A DNA stretch of 60,000 nt from Symsagittifera roscoffensis (Eukaryota > Xenacoelomorpha > Acoela > Convolutidae): contig NC_087062.1 in the NCBI RefSeq assembly GCF_963678635.1, positions 8,974,670 through 9,034,669 of the forward strand, written 5' to 3'. Every line of letters starts with the position of its first letter. Within the stretch, counting starts at the first letter, position 1. A program made the position numbers and the translations under genes. Under the pieces are notes generated by a model. The model did not search any database, had not been told where the DNA came from, and worked only from the letters and a program-made list of their open reading frames with translations. Positions 1 through 8,640 of this stretch are shown piece by piece.

Positions 1-373
1 TATGCTTCTTAGCATATTCGTACAACCATGCAGTCATGTTAGCTCTGAACCATGACATCAATCGTCTTCTTGTCCATATCTTCCTCACTTCCATCGGAAT
101 GTTTAGAATCTTGCACATTGTCTCAAAAAGATCTGAATCTTTCAGACAATCCAATTTCCGCAACTGTTCTCTCGTTGGCGCTTCCTGTCTATTGTTCTCT
201 CTTACGTGAGCTTCCAGCCATCGTATTGCCATCATAACTCCCACTATCACTATTGCTATGGGCTGTGATGAGTCTGGTAAACCCATGGAGAGCAGCTCTC
301 CAGAGTCCCAGATCAACACCAGATTACTACGCTCGGGAGCCACCAAGTCTGCAGCAAGCAGTGGCAGGGAAAC
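1..373 (-). CDS. Second-module ORF, last segment in window (partial)
   Basis: A frame open from 373 to base 2 with no stop; it runs out of the window. The first ATG is at 286. Just after it comes a short hydrophobic stretch (PIAIVIVGVMMAI) that could be a membrane segment, followed by a basic, helix-like region. Its frame differs from that of the preceding segment (313-618), so a frameshift near 375 probably separates two parts of one original reading frame. I recognise no family. Confidence 0.5.
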
Positions 374-618
374 TCATCATGTGTCAACATGATGCTCCTC
401 CAATTGCGTTTTCCCGAAGCTTCCAGAGAGGGTTCCATTTCCATCATCACTCGGTGGACTTCATCATTCTCGTCTACTGTATTGTAATCTGTAACAGTTG
501 ATCCTCTCTGTTTCTGTCTCTCAAAGTCACTAAAGTTCCCACTCACGTATCCCATGAACTTCCTTCCCAGTATCGATTCCAACTCCTCCTTTGTTCTATC
601 TGGAACTGCTGAGAACAT
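313..618 (-). CDS. Second-module segment after an in-frame TAG
   Basis: 101 codons starting with ATG directly after the TAG (619-621) that ends the 605-residue ORF and in the same frame, so it reads either as a separate cistron (TAGATG) or as the continuation of an interrupted polyprotein. The composition is acidic and hydrophilic in the first 70 residues. The last 20 residues (Cys/Trp-rich) look like out-of-frame translation, and the real frame probably shifts near 375. No family recognised. Confidence 0.5.
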   Translation of the reverse strand: MFSAVPDRTKEELESILGRKFMGYVSGNFSDFERQKQRGSTVTDYNTVDENDEVHRVMMEMEPSLEASGKRNWRSIMLTHDEFPCHCLLQTWWLPSVVIWC

Positions 619-2607
619 CTAACATAGCAACTCGTAAGATTTTTCGGACATTCTCGTTAGTCTCACACACTTTGGCACTGAGAAGGCTTGATCCACGATC
701 GTTCTCGTACCCTTTACATCCACAGCTACGAAATGCACCGGGTATCTGCTCTTGCACATTGGAGCCAATGTCGAGCCCACCAAATATCGTGCTCCTGATG
801 GTCTACAATAAGTCTCACTGTGTCTGATGTTCATTTCCGCCTCGATCGCTTCCCTCCAATTTCCTATGTGTTTCTGCTCGGTTTGCAGAACTCCTGGGAA
901 TACTTCTACACTGATGGCAGTGACCATCTCATGTCTCTGTTCTAGATTCAATAGCGACTCTAAAGAACTAAACATGCTGTAGAATCCTAGAGCAGTCACT
1001 AGATTCACCTCGGTTCCTCCATGGCAATCCGCGATCAGTTCCGTTTCCGTCCTAGCTTTCATCGCGACATTCCCAAACAGTATCGTCGATTGCTTGTGTT
1101 GTCTCTCTAGGGACTTCACACAGTCCAGACCTCCACAAACGTGACCTTCCAGTCCACAGACTTCCGCCAGACAGCTACCAGGTTTGACCCAGCCTTCTGG
1201 TCCCCAGCCAGGCAACTCCACTTTATCTTCCCCGTTGCTCCTAGAGGCCGTTATCATCACATTATATATGATGTTCAGGTCACACAGGTTACAGTCGGCA
1301 TTCAGCTCCCTCTGCACGTCTTGTTTCGTCCGTAATATCGAGTCAACGTTGGGACTAGGACACCATGATGGCCTCATCAATTCCCACACTAATTCATCTG
1401 AGAATCCCAACCCAAACTCCACTCTTTTGTTGGATTTTGGCACGGAAGGTGCAGTCACCTCTTCTTCCAAGACCAGTCCCAATTTGGTCTGTGGATTATT
1501 AGCGCTCTTAATTGTTACAATTCTCGACGCCCAGTTTCTTAGCAACACTGCCTGCTCGTAATCAAAGAAGAAATCGCGTATGTCTTCACTCAGGAAAGGG
1601 TTGTACGCTATCCCTATGATTCCGGACACGTAGCTGTATGACTTCTTCTTGATCGGTCCACAGTACTCACTGGATTTCGGTAGTGCCCCCATAGATTCTT
1701 TAGTGAGTCTCAGCTCCTTACTTGAAAATCTTCTGATTTCATCTATCTTTCTCATGGGCTCTAACTCCTGGGGTTCTTTCATATTCACCCTCATCGGCTT
1801 GCTTTGATGCATCTCCAGCAGCGCCAGCAAGAGTGAGGCTTTTGCTCGTTCATCGCCCTCCCTCAAAATCTTGGCACAGGTGTTCAATGCTGAAACTGAA
1901 ATCTGCTCTATCAGGAATCGAATGAAACAGAGAGCGTCTCTCCGTTTCGCGCACGCTACTGCTGCCCCCTCTTGGGTTATCAGATACCTCAGGTTCGTCA
2001 TAAGGAAAATTTTCTCTTCTTTTGACCTTTTCCTTTCTTCTGAGTCATATTCCCCGCGAGTTAATCCCATCATGCACCAGGCGAACCTCAGTTGTAATTC
2101 GGTTCTTACGTAAGGTACTGCCATGAGAGCGTGTATTCTCGGCTCACTCCTCATTTCCTCCTCGAAGTACTTCAAGACCACTGCTTTCCATGGAAGGCTC
2201 ACTAACTGATCGATCGTTTCCGCCTGTATCTCGGTTGACGCTAAAGTTCCATACGCCTTCTGCTTGAGGGTGGTGCCTCGCAACATCGTCTCCAGATAAC
2301 CTTTCATGGCCTTTTCGACTTCCAGGGCCATCACATACCCTCTAGCAGAGTTTCGGTATTCTAACATCTCCATGTATCCACCGGCGGGTTCATCTATTGA
2401 CACAGTCTCCGACACTGTTAGTCGGTTATATTCCACTGGTACTAGTTGTCATGCGACACTCCCCTTTCCGTGATTCATGGGAGATGGCTTGAAGTCTTTC
2501 ATTGTGCTCTCCCCACATTGGCGGAGTATTTCCATTTCTAAGGTTGCTCCAGTCAGAGTGCGGTCACTCCTTTTGGATTTGTAACCTGTCGACTTAATCC
2601 CTGCCAT
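619..2607 (-). CDS. Unrecognised large protein of the second module (605-residue open segment)
   Basis: The uninterrupted part is 2436-619 (605 codons). The same frame extends upstream through a single TGA (2449-2451) to an ATG at 2607. That ATG overlaps the stop of the preceding ORF (2594-2596), an arrangement typical of coupled ORFs. The N-terminal 250 residues look helical. The middle has scattered Cys (CNLCDLN, CGLEGHVCGGLDC). I see no signal peptide, no convincing transmembrane helix and no polymerase or protease motif, so an envelope protein is not supported. This ORF exists only in copy A because copy B is cut off upstream of it. No family recognised. Confidence 0.6.
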
Positions 2608-4822
2608 GAGAATGGGTGGCACCTTGTCCCAAATCCATTGCCTCTTCGACTCGTTTTCGTTTCGCGGAATTGACAGCTTTTATCGATATCTCCGAATCCA
2701 CCTTCGCCTTTCCTACTCTCCTCGGCATCACTCTGCTGCCTAACTTCATTTTCATCTCGTTGATCTTATCAATCACCAATTTTGATCGCATCGTTCCTTT
2801 CCTGGTTCTTGACAGATACACCACCTCTCCTTTATCGTCCTGCGGTGTCATCTTGATGGGAGAGTTCGCTTGACTTTCATCAGTGGCTGAGTCAATCAAC
2901 AACTCACTCAATCTCCCTTCACACTCATGAAGTTTGTCAAGGACCTCCCGCCTCAAGGGTCGGTTGAGACCTGTTTTCAAAATGGACTGCATCCCATAGC
3001 TCTGAACCACTGTCCAGACTTCTTCCATGAACGCCACTCTATCCAATCTGCATCCCGTCCTACTTTCATGGTCTCGATGATGTACTTCCCACTCTTCTTT
3101 GGGCAACGTTCCCAAGAAAAGTACTCTGGCTGAGCCCTCTATTCTTCTTCTTCTAGGTGATTCCATGAGGATTCTTTGTTCGTTATTTCTTGAATTGCCA
3201 GGAGAGCTGCTATCCGGCAAATTCCGTTTCATTTCTGTAAAAGCTGATGGAGGTTCCAGTGTCAAAATGTCTTCATCCGCTGGCTCAGTCGTCTCCAACG
3301 TATCCGCGTTGTTCTCAAGATCACTGAAGATATTGAAATCCAGGCTGGATACTCCTCCTGTCGATGCCCTGTTGTCTTCCTCACCAGCTTGACTTGCATC
3401 TTGTTGCATGGGTTCTTCCGCTTGACGGCTTCCTCTCTGTCCATCATCTCCTTCTGACATGTCCTTCTTTGAGCTCCAGGGTCCTTGCTTCTCATTGTCG
3501 GTTCCTTCCGGAAATTTCGGTATGATCAGTGTTTCTGCTGATCCATCTTCCTCCTCTCCATGGACCACTTTGATTTCCTCGCAGCCGAAAGGTGCTAGGA
3601 AGGTTCTCGCCTGCAGTTTTCCTCCTACTTTCAATTCCGGTTTCACACTTGTCAGGATCAAGGAGGCCTCAGGCAGTTCGGTCCTTCCTCTCATCTTCAT
3701 AGGCGCTAAGCCCAATCCCGCCCATTCCTCGTCAAATCTTCCAGGCTTGGGAGTCGCGGCGTTGCTTATTCGTCTTCTTGTCGCTTGATCCGTATAGGCA
3801 AATTGTGTGTACTGTAACACCGCGACATTTCTCCCTACAAAGTATGGATCCATGGTTCCCACGAAATTCCCTATTCTCCTTTCATTGGTTTCAAATGCTC
3901 TCAACCTAGGAGTTTGTACCACTGAGACTGCTCCGAGCAACATCCTTCTTATCAGAGGGAATTCAGGGATTGCCTCCGGCAGCTTCTCGTAATCACCCCA
4001 GTCTTTCGTCTCTTCTCTCACTTTGTGATATGCTGCAGTGAGACGAGGAACTCTGGTCATTTCACCATTCGTCTTGTCATAGGGTCTCTGATTCCAGAGC
4101 TTTGGAAACACCTCGATGTGCCCTCTCTCTACCTCTCCCATGCGATCATGGAAGTGATCGTCAAAGTTGATGACTGCCATCTCTGGCTCTAATATTTTCG
4201 CAAATAACAGATCATCACTCATGAGCTCCCGGAATGTGTGCTGCTCACACCAGTTCAGTACAGTACCGTCCACTGCTGATATGAGGTTCAGGTGCAGCAC
4301 CGACCTGCTATACGCCTCCACCTTAACGTCAGGGAACGCAAACGTGACTGCTTGTCCATAGATCACTGTCACAAACTCCGTGTCTCCTCTGATCAATGCT
4401 AAGGGATTGGTTCTCATAGCCAAGCTCAGATCGGTTAACAGGGACATGCCCCCAACATGTCGTCTAACATCTTCTTCTCTTCCGATAGTCTCATCTTCTC
4501 CCGTTCCAAAGCGATTTTGTTGTAAGAGATTTTGGATAAGAGTGTGTCTCAGGTCTCTTATCTTATTCCACGAGTCCGTGGATTTCTTCATATCTAAATT
4601 CCTCGCCCTCTCTCTCATCTGCTCTGGACAATGTGTCAATTTCATTAGTCCTCCCAAATTTCCGTGGGTAATCGCAATCAGTGTTAGAAGCCTATCTAAC
4701 CGCAGGTTCTGGATTTCTTCGGTGAGCAGCATCGCCGGTCCTTTCACGAAACACTCTGCTCCAAACGTCACGAACAAGGCTAGTAGTTCCACTATTGACA
4801 CTTCCACTACTACTTGGAGGAA
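2594..4822 (-). CDS. Unrecognised 737-residue polyprotein segment of the second module
   Basis: The longest uninterrupted frame of the second module in copy A. It is in frame with the preceding segment (4823-5842), separated only by a TAA at 4823-4825, so the two were probably one protein. The first 420 residues look like a compact globular domain with an N-terminal hydrophobic helix (SIVELLALFVTF). Residues of about 420-560 are acidic, Ser/Glu-rich and probably disordered. The last 150 are basic and Arg/Lys-rich. It ends at 2594, overlapping the next ORF's ATG at 2607. I recognise no family. Confidence 0.6.
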   Translation of the reverse strand, partial: FLQVVVEVSIVELLALFVTFGAECFVKGPAMLLTEEIQNLRLDRLLTLIAITHGNLGGLMKLTHCPEQMRERARNLDMKKSTDSWNKIRDLRHTLIQNLLQQNRFGTGEDETIGREEDVRRHVGGMSLLTDLSLAMRTNPLALIRGDTEFVTVIYGQAVTFAFPDVKVEAYSRSVLHLNLISAVDGTVLNWCEQHTFRELMSDDLLFAKILEPEMAVINFDDHFHDRMGEVERGHIEVFPKLWNQRPYDKTNGEMTRVPRLTAAYHKVREETKDWGDYEKLPEAIPEFPLIRRMLLGAVSVVQTPRLRAFETNERRIGNFVGTMDPYFVGRNVAVLQYTQFAYTDQATRRRISNAATPKPGRFDEEWAGLGLAPMKMRGRTELPEASLILTSVKPELKVGGKLQARTFLAPFGCEEIKVVHGEEEDGSAETLIIPKFPEGTDNEKQGPWSSKKDMSEGDDGQRGSRQAEEPMQQDASQAGEEDNRASTGGVSSLDFNIFSDLENNADTLETTEPADEDILTLEPPSAFTEMKRNLPDSSSPGNSRNNEQRILMESPRRRRIEGSARVLFLGTLPKEEWEVHHRDHESRTGCRLDRVAFMEEVWTVVQSYGMQSILKTGLNRPLRREVLDKLHECEGRLSELLIDSATDESQANSPIKMTPQDDKGEVVYLSRTRKGTMRSKLVIDKINEMKMKLGSRVMPRRVGKAKVDSEISIKAVNSAKRKRVEEAMDLGQGATHSHGRD

Positions 4823-5842
4823 TTATTTTATCAAGTAATGCGAGACTTTCGGGTAGACTTTTGCCAAGAAGGACGCGGTCCATCCGGCTCCCAACCCTTC
4901 CAACATGCTGTCTGTCCGTTCAAAGCCCTCCTGTCCTTTCACTTCCTGGGTCCAGAAGGTTTCCAGAGTAATCTGACACATTCTGTTCACAAATTCAGCG
5001 GTCTTTTCTCCGGCATTTTCCGCCAGGTTCACCTCCTTCAACAAGTAGGCATGTATCTTTGTGATCATCACGGGGCCTTGCTCAAAAGCATCTGCACCCA
5101 ATGCCGCTACTCTAGGATTCAGGTGTAGCCACTGGTTGGCTTCCGGCTTGGTTCTCAAAACCATCGCCTCCAAATGAGCTCTCGTCTCTAGTGAATTTTT
5201 TCTTCTTGTGTTTTCACCTGTCACTTCCATTGCTCGGAACCGCAAGGTCACGATCGCATACACGAATTTTAGTCCATCCGGGAGATATGCATACCCCGGA
5301 GACAACGCGAATACTACTCTTGGTGTCACCTTGGTGAACGACCCCTCCCTCGTCGCATCCACCACTTCACCCATCGACTCAAGGATATCTTTTATCGCTG
5401 GCCACACAGCATTCTCTGCCGTTGTAGGATCTCTGAGTCTGCTCAGAAAACCTCTACTGTGTAAGTGGTTATTGATGCCAGCAAGCACGATCGTAATTGG
5501 GTTCATGTCCGTCTGTCTTTGTACCCCTATAGCCAGAGATACCAATTGCAGTAGGTACAGATCGACAATTGCCAACATTATGACGTCCGGCCAAAACAGA
5601 GACTTGGAAGTATACACGAACTCTGAATTCGCTACTATCATGATCTTGGCCTCCCTTATTTCTGCTTTGTCATAGGCGGCGAAGATGGTCTCATCTTTCT
5701 TTATCGCTTTCAATCCACCGTATCTTTGGACATCACCATCTTGACTCAGTAGTTTCGGGTATATTCTTTCCTTCACATGACCTGGGGGTGACCTCAACTG
5801 CCTGAACATCTTCACATGTTGTCCGATCGGCGCCCTTGACAC
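4823..5842 (-). CDS. Second-module polyprotein segment (339 residues)
   Basis: In frame with the segments before (5867-6514, separated by TGA at 5867-5869) and after it (TAA at 4823-4825). The middle has an alternating strand/helix texture (KIMIVANSEF, ITIVLAGINN, PRVVFALSPG) that resembles a decayed Rossmann-like or SGNH-like fold, but it lacks a GDS serine block and a C-terminal DxxH, so I leave it unassigned. It follows a genuine SGNH domain by about 700 bases. Confidence 0.55.
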   Translation of the reverse strand: MSRAPIGQHVKMFRQLRSPPGHVKERIYPKLLSQDGDVQRYGGLKAIKKDETIFAAYDKAEIREAKIMIVANSEFVYTSKSLFWPDVIMLAIVDLYLLQLVSLAIGVQRQTDMNPITIVLAGINNHLHSRGFLSRLRDPTTAENAVWPAIKDILESMGEVVDATREGSFTKVTPRVVFALSPGYAYLPDGLKFVYAIVTLRFRAMEVTGENTRRKNSLETRAHLEAMVLRTKPEANQWLHLNPRVAALGADAFEQGPVMITKIHAYLLKEVNLAENAGEKTAEFVNRMCQITLETFWTQEVKGQEGFERTDSMLEGLGAGWTASFLAKVYPKVSHYLIK

Positions 5843-5866
5843 CAGAAATCTTCCAGGTCTCTCTTC

Positions 5867-6514
5867 TCAATTCCCTTTATCATGATTCAACCTCACTTCC
5901 TGCAATGGTCTTGCGTTCACTGGTCCCATCGTGTTATTAGAGGGCAGTCCCTCTAGATCAGCAAATCTCAAGGCCGTCGTGGAACTGAAGTTTATGCTAG
6001 CGGCTATTAACCAGTCTACGCCTGTTATCGAATACAGTCTACTGACGGATAGCCTCGCTCCATTCAGCATCCTCCTGGCGTCCTCAATGAAGCTCACCCT
6101 CTGGAGATCCAGCTTCATTAGTTCATCCTTGTACACATGCCAGGGAGACGGTATGGGTCTTGACCACATCAATGAGCCTCTATTCGGGCGTCTCTCCTCT
6201 CGACTGGTACTTGTCATCTCTGATCTCGTGTCCGATCTAGACATGCTGGCTGTCTCTTCGATTGGGTTAACAGGTCCTAGTCTTCTCCGAGGATGAATGG
6301 TCCTCCATACCGGTGCTTCTCCCAATCGATCTTGAACATCCATCCTTCGACCTGGTTCGCTGGAGCTCTGCTGTCTATAATTCGTGACGGCCGGGACCGT
6401 CCCCAAGCGTGTTTCCAGGTTAGGAGGCACAAAGGTGGTAATCATCGTTTCGCTCGATGCTCCTTCTTCCCTCAGCACTCCTGTGTCAAAGAGTTCTACC
6501 TCCAACTCATCCAA
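5867..6514 (-). CDS. Second-module segment downstream of the SGNH domain
   Basis: 215 codons in the same frame as the 339-residue segment that follows; a TGA at 5867-5869 lies between. The N-terminal acidic stretch (DELEVELFD) probably continues the C-terminal helix of the hydrolase after a one-base shift near 6565. Residues 45-110 are Arg/Ser/Pro-rich and look like a linker, and the C-terminal 90 look folded. No family recognised. Confidence 0.5.
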   Translation of the reverse strand: MDELEVELFDTGVLREEGASSETMITTFVPPNLETRLGTVPAVTNYRQQSSSEPGRRMDVQDRLGEAPVWRTIHPRRRLGPVNPIEETASMSRSDTRSEMTSTSREERRPNRGSLMWSRPIPSPWHVYKDELMKLDLQRVSFIEDARRMLNGARLSVSRLYSITGVDWLIAASINFSSTTALRFADLEGLPSNNTMGPVNARPLQEVRLNHDKGN

Positions 6515-6552
6515 TCGCTCCTGGAAGACTCTGTTCAGTCAAGCCTGTCCTT

Positions 6553-7070
6553 CTATACTATCGAATGGATGCCGTCCGTGGTCAGCCTGGCCTGATCCAT
6601 CGCTCTCAGCTCATGTTCGATGTCCATGAGGATCATCCTTCCGGCATTTCGACTTGCGTGATTCCTCAAAATATTGTTCCACCTGACCACTCCTTCGTTG
6701 TGCCTCCTCCCTGCTGCTGTCAAGCTTCTTGCATTCATTGGCACAGTGCAAACAGTCAGTACCGCGCAATTGAATTTCTGCCAGAGGGTAGTAAACAAGC
6801 ACACCGTCATTGATTCCCATAGTGCTTCCTGCTCATCCTAACCTCTGGAGATGTCATTCGTTCCAACCAGGATCATCACATTGGGGATCCTCCCTGGATT
6901 CATTAATTCCACCATTCGATATAACTGGGCTATCGTCGCGCCTCCGAAGGCCATCACCGTGGTGACCCAAGAGGTCCTCAAATTCGATAGTACTCTGACC
7001 AAGCTGTCTCCCAGTATTAGATGTGATGTCCCCAGTGGCGGTTGTTGCAGGTTTACTGTCGGGTTCCAAG
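6553..7070 (-). pseudogene. SGNH/GDSL-type hydrolase domain, disrupted
   Basis: Three SGNH blocks occur in order on one frame: ILGDSLVR (block I, nucleophile Ser codon at 7003-7005), AFGGA (block II Gly) and VGTND (block III Asn), then TTDGIHS holding the DxxH pair (Asp 6574-6576, His 6565-6567). SGNH enzymes hydrolyse esters of lipids or carbohydrates, and stand-alone domains of this type are known in some invertebrate retroelements. A TAG at 6838-6840 interrupts the domain, and a one-base shift just after the catalytic His moves the reading into the frame of 5867-6514. All expected catalytic residues are still present. It is preceded, in another frame, by a coiled-coil region. Confidence 0.8.
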
Positions 7071-7652
7071 TCGCTCGATTGAAGCAAGCTCTCGATCTGT
7101 CTCCGGAACTCCCGTGAAGTTATATCTCAATTGATTGTTCTTTTGTATGTCTATTACACGTGACACTTTCTTCGCTGGTATCTTCTGTATTCTTCTTTCT
7201 GGGGCCTTAGAGCTCCCCATTAGTGGCGTCACGTCACTTATTCCCTGTCTGATCACGGTCTGGGAGAGTCGTACTCTGCCCGTGACGTCAATCGTTCCAT
7301 AGGGTGCAGTCATCCCGGAACCTGGCGCATTCTTGTTGGCGACCAGTCGTCCAGCTGTCTCTATCAGCTTCCTCGCCGTTTGTTCCACGACGGGGTCACC
7401 CAAGGTGTCACTAGGGTCCGGGATTGTGACTCGATCTGTTGCTGTCGGGAGTCGTGTCTCCGTTGTCTGACTCATTTCTCGAGGCGTCAAGAGCTCCATC
7501 GGGGACTGCCCACGAGGAATACTCCTTGCAGGTATCACTTTCTCCACGGCCGTTGTCAACGCCATCCGTTCCGATCGCTCCTTGTAGTCCTGCCTCAAGC
7601 GCTCAATTTCTTGACCCTGCTTTTGTTGCAGTCTTCGAACAATTTCTTCCAT
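7053..7652 (-). CDS. Coiled-coil and low-complexity segment upstream of the SGNH domain
   Basis: 199 codons. The first 30 residues form a strongly heptad-like, Gln/Glu/Arg-rich helix. The next 120 are Pro/Thr/Arg-rich and probably flexible. This fits an oligomerisation plus linker region ahead of the hydrolase domain. Its stop at 7053 is followed, two bases out of phase, by the SGNH frame, so a frameshift probably broke one original frame. No enzymatic motif. Confidence 0.5.
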   Translation of the reverse strand: MEEIVRRLQQKQGQEIERLRQDYKERSERMALTTAVEKVIPARSIPRGQSPMELLTPREMSQTTETRLPTATDRVTIPDPSDTLGDPVVEQTARKLIETAGRLVANKNAPGSGMTAPYGTIDVTGRVRLSQTVIRQGISDVTPLMGSSKAPERRIQKIPAKKVSRVIDIQKNNQLRYNFTGVPETDRELASIERLGTRQ

Positions 7653-7770
7653 ATGTCCCGATCTTCCTCCGTACTGAGCATGGTTTTGGTCATCTCGTCC
7701 AGCCCCTTTTCGTTCTTTCCAGTTCGTCCTTTATCCCATCCAGATCTTGCATGGTTTGGTTCGTCTGAAC

Positions 7771-8037
7771 CTACTGTTCTACTTTCGCCCTCTTTGGTGG
7801 CACAGCTGCTCTCAGTGGTGAACCAGACGAGGCAGCCTCGCTGTTCATCTCCTGATGCATTCTCGCCAGCCCAGGTTTGGGCTTGGAGGGCATAGGCATT
7901 TCACCTGGTTGGTAAGTCCTAGAACTTCCCAATCCAGGCTCATTCGCCAAGTCACTCCCTGAGAGAGCCCCGTTTCTCCACCTCATCACTCTCATGTTCG
8001 GGCGGTCTAACACTCCCCTCTCTCCATATGCTGCCAT
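7771..8037 (-). CDS. Small ORF 2 of the second module
   Basis: 89 codons from ATG at 8037, Gly/Pro/Arg-rich and ending in a basic Lys/Arg cluster. Its ATG overlaps the stop of the preceding small ORF in a TGATG arrangement (8035-8039), the classic layout for termination-reinitiation. No family recognised. Downstream the frame is closed by TAG, and the coiled-coil segment follows in another frame. Confidence 0.4.
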   Translation of the reverse strand: MAAYGERGVLDRPNMRVMRWRNGALSGSDLANEPGLGSSRTYQPGEMPMPSKPKPGLARMHQEMNSEAASSGSPLRAAVPPKRAKVEQ

Positions 8038-8231
8038 CAATAAGACTTCCTCGGGGCGGTCGTCACGGTTGTCATGCCCAAGATGTTGATCAGGGCGGTC
8101 AGCAACATGACTACCTCTGGGTCCTCCAGAGCGAAGTCTCGATCCATCAGCCGACGATAGATCGCATTTATCATCGGTCCTACATACGCCTCTGCCAGGT
8201 CCATCAATTCATCCAAGTTGAAATTCTCCAT
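8037..8231 (-). CDS. Small ORF 1 of the second module
   Basis: 65 codons from ATG at 8231, the first AUG after the AT-rich inter-module spacer. The product looks helical and mildly acidic (LDELMDLAEAYVG, then a hydrophobic LLTALINILGM stretch). The stop overlaps the next ATG. The small size, first position and helical character are compatible with an oligomerising leader, but no family is recognised. Confidence 0.4.
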   Translation of the reverse strand: MENFNLDELMDLAEAYVGPMINAIYRRLMDRDFALEDPEVVMLLTALINILGMTTVTTAPRKSY

Positions 8232-8640
8232 ACTGTTCTTCAAATTCGATTTGATTTGCTTTGATTTCAAAGTTTTGACTCAAGTGAGCAATTAAATGAT
8301 CAATCAGGATCTAGAAAAGAAGTCACGAATGTCACACTTGTCAGTTTCACCTTAACAGATATCGTTAAAATTTACTTAAAAACAGTTCAGATTAAAAGAT
8401 TTTTATCCTAAAATTTATTAAAATCAATCGGTCTTTAAAATTTTGGAATTCGACCTAAGATTGGACAATCCAAACTTTGGATCTATTTCAAGATCGGCAT
8501 TCAGTTGTTCATGGTCACTAACCCCATCTTACCCAAGAGCTTAATAACATGACACATAACATAACATAATACACATATCACACACTACATACAGCTTAGT
8601 CTTTAGCCTAGCACCCTCTCGCACGTCACTCAGCCTATAC
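8232..8640 (-). other. AT-rich non-coding spacer between the pol module and the second module
   Basis: About 400 bases without a credible ORF, rich in A/T runs and with short ATAAC repeats near 8,550-8,575. It separates the stop of the macro-domain ORF (8641) from the first ATG of the second module (8231). A position like this suits an internal promoter, a splice acceptor region or an internal translation start. I find no TATA/initiator pair that I would defend, and no similarity to the 5' flank at 34,034-34,700. Confidence 0.5.

Noticed and set aside
619-2436. Envelope glycoprotein for the giant element
   Set aside because: No signal peptide, no membrane anchor near the C-terminus, no furin-like site and no fusion-peptide-like stretch.
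8232-8640. Internal LTR separating two independent elements
   Set aside because: No terminal TG/CA, no match to the 5' flank of copy B and no primer site recognised; kept only as a test in the first finding.
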